Assembly (NCBI GenBank): GCA_020744425.1
Contig: JAGMUV010000004.1
Coordinates: 3,286,001 to 3,350,000, forward strand
From: Dactylonectria macrodidyma
Taxonomy: Eukaryota; Ascomycota; Sordariomycetes; Hypocreales; Nectriaceae
Length of the DNA stretch: 64,000 nt
Direction of reading: 5' to 3'
Translations under genes and position numbers: made by a program
Notes under the pieces: model-generated
The model's database searches: none
Seen by the model: the letters and a program-made list of their open reading frames with translations, nothing else
What the model was told of the DNA's origin: nothing
Part shown: piece by piece, positions 23,142-33,432 of the stretch
Layout: every line of letters starts with the position of its first letter
How positions within the stretch are numbered: position 1 is the first letter of the stretch

Positions 23142-24471
23142 CTATAGATTCTTTCTCTTCAGCGTTATAGCCTCGAAGGCATCCATAACTGAGTCGACGT
23201 GCGACTTGCTGTTGATGATTGGGGGGTATGGTCCCTGATTTCCCGGCGCGATGCGACCGCTTCTCCGTTTTGACTGGGCTTGGTTGTGCCTATAACTTCT
23301 TTCGGCGCGATCGTTTGCGTCTAGGCCGGCTTGTCCATCTTTCGGTGATTGATTTTCGTTTCGTTGCACTATCCACTGCCACTTGGGGGCTCGATATATG
23401 TCTGTCACAGGGAACGAGTCTACTGTAGGGTTTAATGCTTGGTCATCTCGGTCGTCTCGCCTCCTCTCACGCATCTTTTGTGTAATCCGTTCGAAAGCGT
23501 CCTCGACGGCTCGTTCGGCTTCGGCGGCATCCTGAATTTCCTCTGCGATCCGTGACTCTTCCATTGCTAGTGACCTTTCATCCTCCGCGATCTGGTTCAA
23601 TGCGCGACCTCGAGCGAGCCAGTCCTTCCATGTCGCGTCAATTCGGAACTCGTACCAAAGTTTTGACAACACTTGGCTGCGCTGGTATGTACTGAATGGC
23701 CCTTCTGGAGGTCCTTCTTCCTCCAGCCCTGCTGCTTTCAGTTGTTTCTGGACTAACGCTTCCCAATCGTCTTCTTGTTTCGCAAATGGCATGTCTATGT
23801 TCTCAATGTCTAACATTTTGTAGATCTTGCGCTTGAAAGAGATTTGCTTGTTATGTATGTTTTTGGACAGAACTCGGGATTGAGGCTTGTAAAATCGCAA
23901 AAAAGGCAGGCCTTCGGCGGTAGTGGTGTAGACTGGTACTTTTCTCGCTCCATTGAAGTCTGGCTTGGGTCGAGGTCGAACAGTAGATATGTATTCCGGC
24001 GGCTCGCCGGGACCCGAGATTTTGGTGAGAAAAGGAGGTTTCCTTTGGAAGTGGATTCTCTGAGGGGATCTGGGGGGGGGTTCTCTGCGGGACGTGGCGG
24101 CGCGGGCTATGCGTCTCTGCATGTGAGTGACAATCATGGCGTATTCAGGAGAGTTGCGATCTTGAGCTTTGGTGAACATTGTGAGAAACTGAGGGGGTCA
24201 AAATCAGCAAAGGTGGAGGAGCCCGGATAATGAAAGGCCATACCTTGTAGCCAGCAGTCATGGCACCGTATACAAGCCGCAGACTGGTAAAGTGCATATT
24301 GGCCCGTACCCGCTGCTTGACTAGATGGACGATCGGGTGTAATGAGCCTCTGGGTTTCGCGCTTCTAGGAAGGTCAACGCTCTGACCGGCTCTGAGGAGA
24401 GCACGATAAAGAGCAATTGCTGCAATTCTATGTCGCGAGCTGCGCGAGGCGATGAACATTGAGGCGCGCAT
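23142..24471 (-). CDS. LYR-motif protein, Cup1-like
   Basis: Two minus-strand exons, 24471-24244 and 24188-23142, encode 424 residues. The 55-nt intron has GTATGG and CTCAG ends and joins MTAGYK to FLTMFTKAQD in frame. The N-terminus carries the signature ALYRALLRAG (LYR at residues 21-23) and basic residues downstream, as in the LYR family, which acts mostly in mitochondria with the acyl carrier protein. The N-terminal block resembles the fungal Cup1-like LYR proteins as I recall them. The middle is Arg/Pro-rich. Residues about 275-320 form a long charged helix (AEDERSLAMEESRIAEEIQD). The protein is far longer than classical LYR assembly factors (about 100 residues), so the C-terminal 330 residues are a separate part of unknown function. 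A mitochondrial location is likely but not shown. An overlapping upstream frame exists (see findings). Confidence 0.83.
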
Positions 24472-27400
24472 TTTGGTGGTGGTGTTCGTCGCAAATAGGT
24501 ATTCAAGGTGGATAAAAATTGGCTGGGCACATGATTGGAAAAGAGCGGTCCCAAGCTGTCGGAACTTGCGTCAGACCTGACTCCCGTTCCGTTAGCTATT
24601 TTTGGTCGATTGAGCGACGGGAGGGAGCTCTGGGGCCTTGAGGAAGCCCCAAGCAATGTACGTTGGAAGTCGTGATATTCTTCTCGAAGCTGATTCGGAT
24701 AATTGTGGATTTTGAGCTTGGAGGTGCGCTGGCCGGGGCCGTTGGCGGAGCCGATGACTAAGCCCTGCATCTGTGAACAACCTAAACTACCAAGTACATA
24801 TCAAGATTGACGACATGCACTCTATCCTGGCATGGGAGAGACGGATTGGGAAATCCAGGGTCATAGATTTATTGGCTGCTAAGCTATCTTGATGTACATG
24901 TTCTGTGTGCAGACTTGGTGTGTCCCTTAGATTTCTATTCGCTGTGGACTTACAGAACCCGAGAGTCTGAGGATGTAATGCAACTTCGAATCACTATCTA
25001 ACGTAAGGGTCTGCCTGTACCTTGATTGATAAGGGTATGTATTTCGTCATTTTGGAAGTGAAAATGCTTGTTGTAAGCTGAAGGCTAAGTTGTGCAAACA
25101 TCGTCAACGCGGGAGAACTAATGCAATGGTGCCCTATCTCATTATTGTTTGGCCCACATGCTTGCGACAGAGTGCAACTTTGTCTACGGGGTCGGAAACT
25201 TTCATGTGAACGGGTTGGCGTGGGTGAGCTGACAGGATGTCTATGGGGGCGAAGGAAGTTTCCCTGAAGTAGGGCTGACAGAGCAGATGACCTCTGAATG
25301 GGATGGGTTGAAAGCCTCATGTAGTGATGTCCAGCTTGTCTCGTGTCATAGGACACTCGGAATGCTCGGAAGAACTAGGCAATTTGTTGTGTGTCAGGCG
25401 CACCGCCAACCATGATCGTCTGGCCAATATGCCGAAGGATTGATGAAAAGATTCCCAATGAAATGCGGCCATCGGACAAATGATGAATCCCGAAACTAGA
25501 GATCTGCCGTTGCGGCTCTTGATAGAGCAACCCAAGGCCTGATGCTAAACTCACGTCCGGCAGATAGAGGCGCTTGGCAGGCGGGACTTGATTCGCGACG
25601 CCGATCCCACAGGAATGGTGCCGGAAGGACTGGAAAGTCTATCATTGGCTGGAGAGTCTACGAGAATCTTGTTTTTGTAAATCGTTGTTGAAGACAGCGC
25701 CGCGGCCGAGGTGAGCAAGCACGCGCGCGCGAGAGAAAAGAGAAATTGCCCTTGCCACTAACAGGATGTGCGGACAAGCGAAGGCGTGAAATGGCGGAGA
25801 AGGCGGGCATGACAGCTCAATGCCAGACCCCGCCAGTTTTCGCAAATTCTGGAAAGTTTCGACGGAACAACGCAGCTCAAAGTCCGGGGCCCTGGTCCAT
25901 CTCCCCATCGAGAATCACCAGAACCAGGAGCTGCCATCGCCGCAACAAGGCCGAGTCTGCGTCTTGACTCTTTGAGAGCCCGCATGGAAATAGCACTTGG
26001 AGCTCAACAATTTTGAGGACTGGGCTTAGCCATTGGACAAGGCGCTGCGGTCCCATCGGTTAGTAGGGACAACGCAGGCGATCCGTATGTATGTCAGTGT
26101 TTAAAGCCTGGAGACTTACGGTCATGGCATCAAACAATTGGCCGGTCTTCTCCCAGCGGACAAGCGGTCTGAGTTGGCATGATACACATATGCGCGGCCA
26201 TGTATGCGCTTCCAACCCATGTTCTCATAGTCCCATCCCCATGTCCATATCCACAAATCCACAACCACGTTCACACGTCCGTCATCCTTAAGCGTCTTCT
26301 CCAGTCCCGCTCGCTTGTCTGCTCGCACTTCCGCCCACCAGTCAACTTGTCGGGGCTTGCTTTAACCAGCAGTAGACGCCCTAACCGGACTCAAGGTGGT
26401 GGTTTGCTAATAAAGTCGACCAACGTGCGGCCCATGGTGGGGGATTCCGGCCGCTAGAGTTGAGGTTAGCGCCTCGCGGCGTTTTACACGTCTGATAATC
26501 ACCATCGTTCGAGGCATGACCTCACGCCAACGACATACTGCGTCGGGGGCAGCCCAGACCCGATGTGAGAGGATAGCTCATGCTTTGTCATCGAGTGGTT
26601 GGAATACCGCCTTTTTCCTACGCAGTTGGGGCCGGAGGGCTGAGGCTGGCTGTTGGTGCTATCTACCCGACTCGTACCGTCCGCACACATGGCACCAGCA
26701 AACTGTGCTGGTCTAGGAGATGGACGCAGCAAACTCCCCGGCCGAAGACTGTGGATATTGTGGATGTCCCAGCCTTCAATGATGAATCACCGAGTAAGGG
26801 GTATTTCTGGAAAATTCTCATGGAACGGCGCAGGATCCGAGAGCCTATGGGTACGGGAGCGCAAGAGGCCGTTCGCCAACGCCGGGCTCTCATTTCCTTG
26901 TCCCACGGATCCGTGTGGCCTAGTCGCGTGCTCTCTCGGCCTCGGGGCTAGGCGACCCGGAGCCAGGCGATCCCAGCCCGGGCTGGTACTGTCGTTAGAC
27001 CTTTCGTAGCAGTAGTACCGCTAACCAACCCCTCATCTCAGGGCATTTCCCAGTGGATGGGGCACGACCGCGGGTGCCTTTTAGCGGACTCGGGACACAA
27101 TGGACGCCTAGCCCCCTCCACTGCCAGCCACGTCCCAACGGACTAATACGGCACAGGGCGGCCACCAGCCCGCTGTACGGAGGCGGTTAGCACAACCTTT
27201 TACTGAGGCGGGTTCCGGTGAGACCATCCGTGGGCCACTCGGGTACGTACCAAGGGACCCAGATTGGATGAAGAAGGCATCGTCCCATCTTTTTGTTGGC
27301 CGTGGATCAGTGATACAATGGTGGAAGGGGAAACGCCTTGGAGGGCGTGTTCCTGCTGCCGGCTGCCTTTGGCTGCCTTTGGCTGCTCTTTTCCTTTTTG

Positions 27401-29839
27401 GGTGCCTAACCTGGCCTTGAAAGCGCCTGGTCGAAAAGTTTTGCAGATAATTACTACTGTAGTACCGGTACAGCGTTGGCTTACAGGGCATACCCTCATC
27501 CCGAAAGAAACCCGGCAAACTGGGATCCATGGATCTCTCTTAGCGGACTTTGAGGTATGATAGGGGGGGAAACAAAAAGAAATCAGACTCAATTAAACAT
27601 CATGAGAGGGCAACAATACGAAAAAGAAAACAACGATCGACGACGCCAAGTGCATCATATCAGGGTGTGGGATCAAGCCAGACATCAGGAGAGAGAGAAG
27701 CCAAAGCAGAGACAATGTCTGATAATCCTGGGGGTCGGAGTACGAATACGCAGCGTCAATGCCCAAGCCCGTGCAGGAGGTAGGGCGCACGTACCACAAG
27801 AGCATCCCAATCCGTATCCTAAATGAGGACGACGTCAAGGATCACAATCTCCAATGTGCCCCGAGCTTCGATGATGTTTGCAGCATTGTCCTCGCATTCG
27901 CACGTCCATTCGAGCGGGCGCATTGAGAAGTGACGACCAGTGATGGAAGCGGTAGACAGTTTGAATGGTTACGGTTTTGTATATCGCTCCTTGTCGTATG
28001 CCTGGAGATATTTGTCTGCCGTATGGACATGGCCGTCCTTTTGATTGTCGCTCACACCTCAGGCCTACGCTTGCGTCTAAAATCCACATTCACACCCACC
28101 ACTTCATTTTGGAGTTTTGGGCCACATCGACTTCCCCACGGCATCGTCTTCATCTTGCCTAGCTCCTCAATATACCTGCCACCGCCCTTCTATCCCGCCA
28201 CCCATCATGACCGTCTACGAAGTAATTCATTGCAGACCTGACTGCTGCTTGTGTTCTCTCTGGCGGCAATACCAGCGAATTGCAAGCGGATTCCCAGAGG
28301 CGCTGGGTCAGACTGGCGGCCCAAATGAACAGCCGCCGAGACAGTGGCCTCACTCTCACCTCTCACCTCGCATCCAGCTGGTTGTCTCACACACGGCAGC
28401 AGTACACGCACCAAATGCGTAAGCCCGCGTTCCATGACTTTGAACCCTGTCCCATGTCCGGTCAGCTCATGGGGAGAGTACGGCTCATAGTCGCCCTTGA
28501 CCGCCGCTCTCCTGTGTTCTCATCGCTGTAGTAGATGTACGAATAGAGACGAATCATACAACACTATGTACACTAGAGACGCAGCCAGCCCAGCACCCGG
28601 GGGGACCCATTTGGATCGCTACCTCGATGCGTCGATGCTTCGATACGTAGGTCGCTGGGACGAATGTTCTGTCTGTATGGTACCTACCCCAGCTTGACTG
28701 TGCCTTACGGCCGCCGGCCCCCTGGATCTGCCCATCATCCATCCGCCTTCCCCTTCCCCTAACCCATGTTCCTGCGCCTCGACAAATTCCCAGTGACCGC
28801 TTTGTCGGAGGCTCGACTTTTTGCCCACTCAAGCTACTCCAGGCCCTTCAACCCATCCAGTCCACTCCAGTCCAGCCTTTTTTTAGTCCAATTAAAGCCC
28901 CTGGCACGTTGATGCCCTCCCAGATCACGGCTCACACCCTTCGCACCCTCGCCCCCCCCTGGCATCTTGGCGGACCGGCCCCTTAGAGGCTAGAGGGACT
29001 TGAGGGAGTGCACCCAAGGCTAGGACCTTGCTATTCTGGCGCGCCCCGTGTGGGTGCCCGAGCCTCCCACGCGACCTCAGCGTCACTCGCCAGCGATCGA
29101 GCATCCACACAATCGCACCGCGCCGTCCCTATTTCCGCCTCCATCCCTTGCTCCCTCCTGGAATCCCTGGCCATTACTTCACATTACACACTGCGAAATA
29201 CGTACAGCCTCCTCCTCTTGTTACTTCCATCTTCCTTCTGTTGCTCCCTACGGCTACGTATTTCCTCACCTTCTTCTATCCCCTTCCTTAACCGTTCATC
29301 ATCGGACCCTCCCTGAATCTCCCTGAATCACTCCCTGGCCCAGCCGCTATCTGGCCACCCTCTCTGATTCTGGAAGTGGAAGCTATCCCAGTCCAGTTCG
29401 CCTTACCCATCCCTGGTTCTTCTCACCGTCCCAGCCTCAGCTTGACTTCGTTCTCCCAACAACTCCTCGAAATTATCTTGTGCCTGCTGGCTGGTCGTCC
29501 CGGCGTCCCACCCCATCACACAAATCCTGGTCTGTCAGACCATTTACCCCCAGCTTGCCAACCTGCCACCCGCCATATTGGACGGCATCGCTTGTCTGAC
29601 CGGCTTTTGACTCGATAACTTGGCTCTCTACCGCTCTACCGCCATCGCACATATACAATCTCGTAGCTGCCTCACCTCTCCTGACCTTGACCTTACCTTG
29701 CTCATCGACCTACCTACCTACCTAGCCAACCGACCTAGTCCTGGCCTCCCCGCTGCAGAACCCTAACCCTCCTGATCCCTCTTATATCGACCTCTTCGCG
29801 TCTCCCGCATGGGCTCGATCTAAGACTGGCCCGGTCACC
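24472..29839. other. 5.4-kb gene-poor region
   Basis: The two flanking genes diverge from this region. Open frames are short and overlap on many strands (for example 26580-26951 plus, 27108-27530 minus), and none shows a domain, membrane pattern or splice-compatible partner. The 24472-24780 part is the leader of the LYR gene. From about 28800 to 29839 the plus strand is pyrimidine-rich, ending in a TACC microsatellite (29709-29724), which fits a long leader for the next gene. No transposon remnant, long terminal repeat or tRNA was recognised. Confidence 0.5.
29709..29724. repeat. CCTA tetranucleotide repeat
   Basis: Four copies of CCTA lie in the probable leader of the gene starting at 29840. 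This is the same repeat class as at 4431-4486. Confidence 0.8.
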
Positions 29840-31543
29840 ATGTTCCTTCACTCTGGTGCCAGCCTACACGGCCACGAATACTCAACACGATCATCGCTCC
29901 AACAACCCCCTCGACGCTTACCCTTCCTACGATCCGCCCTCCGCCAGCCCGCCGACTCGGAAACGAGAACCGCTGCAGTCGTGGCTCCTCCATCGTCTCC
30001 TCCAGCCCCTTCTCCTCGACCTGTGTCCTATCATGAGCACGCCCCCATTGCGCCACGAACCAGTCGTCCACGGCCAACCTCTGACTACATGCCTCGGAGG
30101 GAGCTCTCGGTCCGCTTTCGCGAGCCAGAGACTGACGACGACCTACCGCCGTCAGAATCCCCCCAGAGCGAGGACGAAGGTTCAGCAGCCTGCTCTGATC
30201 TAAGTGATCTCAGCGACTGTTCAACTACTACTAGGAAGAGGAGGAGGCGGAAGCGCACACCACGGAAGTCAACACAGTTTATCCTCGCACATCCCGCCCC
30301 CCGATTACGACCAAAGCAGCGCAAGCTATCACAAGTCCGCCCACGACTGCTCCTGCAGCTGCAGGACCTGACCGACAAACGGCCTACCCCAGCATTTGAT
30401 GTTCTCCCCGCAAGCCTCGTCGTTGGATCCCTCATTGTACCGCGACTTGCGAAACGATGCCCCCGCCTGTTCTGCTCCAAGCCCGTGTTAGGCCTAAACG
30501 ACCTCCTCATTGTTCGCAGTGAGGATTACGATACGCCAGCATCACCCGGTTCACTTGACGCGGAGGATTGCTTAGATCAAAGAGACCTCATCGCAGTTGT
30601 CGGCCCACTCCCTCACATGGGCGATGACGCCGCGGAGATTGTTATGGAAGATGGCTCAACCTGGGAGGCGAGCTTGATGGCCAACGGCTCCTATGAGTTT
30701 ATTGGCGTTGATGAGCGAGGTCGAATTAGCACAGCACGCTGGGTTAAGAAGGCGGCCCCGACTGGTTTTCCCTTTCAGGCTGCCGCTACTAGTAATGCGA
30801 CGCCCCCATCAAGTCCTGCTCCTCCTGAGTTCAAATGGACTTTTAGTATGATACACCCGGACACTCGGAGACACCCCATTATGGGCTCCCTAATGTCGAA
30901 TGCGCTGGACGTCTTCGATACCTATAACACCATGTCAACTTCGAGTGGCCGATACCCGCCGACACGACCCGCGCCAATCGACCCCACGGGCGCACCAGAC
31001 TGGACTGCAACAAGCGCTGTCAGTGCTGAAGGCCGATTGACCAAGGCCGTGCCAGAAGACATCAAGCTTCTGATGGTGGTAACAGCAGCTTGGATCAACC
31101 TACGACAAGAAGGTTGGCCAGAAACAGCGTGTACTCGCCCACCACCAGCAACATTACAACGACGGACAAGCAATGCGTATCCGCCAAGATCGCAATCCTT
31201 CCCTGTTCGAAATAACTTTTCATCACCACCTCCCGTTCAGAACCCTCCGCAACTCACCGGAAGCCCAATGTCCAGTATCCGGGATCTTCCAATCCAGGAC
31301 CCAGGGCGCCGGCGATCCATGTCAGGAAGCGCTGGGTTCGTCAGAAGGTTCGTCGCACCTCGAGCGAGCGAGGAAGGACGACCGCCATTGGAGAATATTT
31401 ATTTTGAAGCCGAAAAGGCCGACAAGGTTGAAAGACCACAGTCGCGACGCATGAGCATCCGACAAATAACCAACAGAATCTTCCGCAGGAAGAGTGTTTC
31501 CCAGGCGCAATCAGATGAACCGTTTTACAAGTTAGAATATTAG
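29840..31543 (+). CDS. basic, low-complexity protein of unknown function
   Basis: A single open frame of 567 residues starts at an ATG in good context (GTCACCATGTTC). I do not recognise a domain. Residues 1-130 are Pro/Ser/Arg-rich with an acidic patch. Residues 132-143 are a strong basic cluster (RKRRRRKRTPRK), typical of a nuclear or nucleolar localisation signal. Residues about 165-300 look ordered, with alternating hydrophobic residues (FDVLPASLVVGSLIVPRL and DLIAVVGPLPHMGDDAAEIV). A second ordered stretch around 325-420 includes FKWTFSMIHPDTRRHPIMGS and a helix KLLMVVTAAWINLRQEGW. The C-terminus is again basic and Ser-rich (RRKSVSQAQS). It has no signal peptide or membrane span. The long uninterrupted frame, the mixed but structured composition and a CT-rich leader support a real gene. 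Confidence 0.8.
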   Translation: MFLHSGASLHGHEYSTRSSLQQPPRRLPFLRSALRQPADSETRTAAVVAPPSSPPAPSPRPVSYHEHAPIAPRTSRPRPTSDYMPRRELSVRFREPETDDDLPPSESPQSEDEGSAACSDLSDLSDCSTTTRKRRRRKRTPRKSTQFILAHPAPRLRPKQRKLSQVRPRLLLQLQDLTDKRPTPAFDVLPASLVVGSLIVPRLAKRCPRLFCSKPVLGLNDLLIVRSEDYDTPASPGSLDAEDCLDQRDLIAVVGPLPHMGDDAAEIVMEDGSTWEASLMANGSYEFIGVDERGRISTARWVKKAAPTGFPFQAAATSNATPPSSPAPPEFKWTFSMIHPDTRRHPIMGSLMSNALDVFDTYNTMSTSSGRYPPTRPAPIDPTGAPDWTATSAVSAEGRLTKAVPEDIKLLMVVTAAWINLRQEGWPETACTRPPPATLQRRTSNAYPPRSQSFPVRNNFSSPPPVQNPPQLTGSPMSSIRDLPIQDPGRRRSMSGSAGFVRRFVAPRASEEGRPPLENIYFEAEKADKVERPQSRRMSIRQITNRIFRRKSVSQAQSDEPFYKLEY

Positions 31544-33432
31544 GACACCGGATAGAGGTGGCTGTATCAATAATTTACTCTCTGGCTCTCAAAGAGCCCT
31601 CCCCTTTCAACTGAATCTCTCACACTTGGTGATTTGACACTGAATCCCACCACCTTTTATTACACTCTTCCAAGGTTGCAGCATTCGGGACTCCGGATCG
31701 GAGCCGGGGGTTCGTCAAAGCGGGGCACGCATGTTTCTCGGAAGAGCGGCCGCAGGTGGGGACCGGGTCGCAGGCATGACGGAGTGATGTGAGAGAAACC
31801 GGACGTCATCGAGGATTGATATGGGACGGGAGACCACCCTCCTTCCAAACTAATTGAAGCAGAAACGGCGGACATGCGCAGTTAGGTGCACTCATTAACC
31901 CTGCCCGGCAACATTCAGAGGAAATACCGGTTGATTTTCGTTCGGTCACGGCATTTGCCCGACTCATCTGTGGTAAGCTGCAGGCAGTGACGGAGACGCG
32001 CAGACAATGACAAGGTTAGGAAGGGTATGGCACATACGCAAGGCAACCAACTACGTACAAAGCACCAAACTTGATGCACCAAGTATCAAGCACCAAGGAC
32101 ACGCGATAGGCAATCACTAGATGGCGCGTCGATGAAGCTGATTCGGGTATCCCAGAACGGACAAACACGCAACAGTCGATGCCTGTTATTTTCTCTTGGT
32201 GTTGAGAAGGAAGCTTCGCTATAGCAAAACTCGCATGGAGGGAACAATTGGCATGCATGAGAAGCCATTCGCTTGCATGATAACATCCGCCGCCGAGTTG
32301 CGTCAGTGTAGATGCAAAGGCACTGGGCAGCGGTATTTTGGGCTCGATACGGTTGCTCATTGGATCATGACGGCGCTATCAACGAGAGCCCAAAGTCGTA
32401 CTTGCCAACAGAGGCCTGGGTATCCCGGCCGTATGGCAGTTCCTCTCAATCACCATTGGGTATCCCGTAGGATGAGAGAAGGATCGAGAAGTAGGAGCTG
32501 CAAGAACTTGGAGCAGTTGGTCATGCTGGTCAGGCAGGTGACAAAGAGAATGGGGGATTCCGCAGTCCTTTGTTGGCAAATATGAAGACTCGAGTTGCTT
32601 TGTTGGACACTATGCGTTCCAGGTGATCAATGAGAGTTGCCATTTATGGAATATTTTATTACAACGAGTCCAGTTGGATGGGTGGAGAGGCCCCAGGAGG
32701 AGTCGGAGTAGGCGAAAGAAAGTTGGCTCATGAAGCCATGACGGTACCATTTGCTCAAGGTAGTGTGTACCTCAACGTGTGCTTGATTCACCCATAAGCA
32801 AACATGTACCCATCACATAACACCCCACTTATGCTCTGAGAGCCCCCCGGAACTCAGGCGGGGTCCCGCCGCTAGCCCACTAAAGTCTGGCGCCCACAGT
32901 GAGCACATGCACCACGGCGAGTGGTCTTTTAGGGGGGTTCCAACAGGCTAGGTGCTGCATTACGGCGACTCGACGTCTCTTCGGGGCTTTTGGGGCGTTC
33001 CTGGCCCGCCTGGGGCAGCCCCAGAAAAATCCAGGCTTCTGCGGTGCTGGCATCATCACACCTGCGCGACGTCGCCCTTCCATGCTGTTCCGCCTCATCA
33101 CCCACCCATCCTCCACTCTTCTCTCCCCTCCTCCAACTCTCCGTACATCTATCTCTCACCCCTCCCAGCATAGTCATTACCACAGGGTTTTTGTCGCGCA
33201 CCAGCATTTGCTACCGTATCTCCATGGGAGCGCGGCACGCGTACAGCCCTCTGACATAATCTCCCCACTGCTTCAAGCTCCGCTGAGCTGAGCAGATCCA
33301 GAGAGCTGAGCAGCGCAGCCGCTCTCGCCTGTTTCCTGCCAGGCCCAGCAACGCTTCGGCAGTTTGCTGTTCCTCAGCCGGACGGGCTTTGCGACGACAG
33401 AACATAGCATAATCCTCCGATCGCGCGCCATC
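31544..33432. other. intergenic region before BLM10
   Basis: No gene is supported. Frames such as 32016-32360 (minus) and 32899-33291 (plus) lack domains. The last 300 bases are CT-rich and are the likely BLM10 leader. An upstream ATG at about 33221 opens a 12-codon frame. Confidence 0.5.

Noticed and set aside
29761..29770. Telomere-like CCCTAACCCT
   Set aside because: Only one and a half repeat units inside a gene leader; too short for an interstitial telomere.
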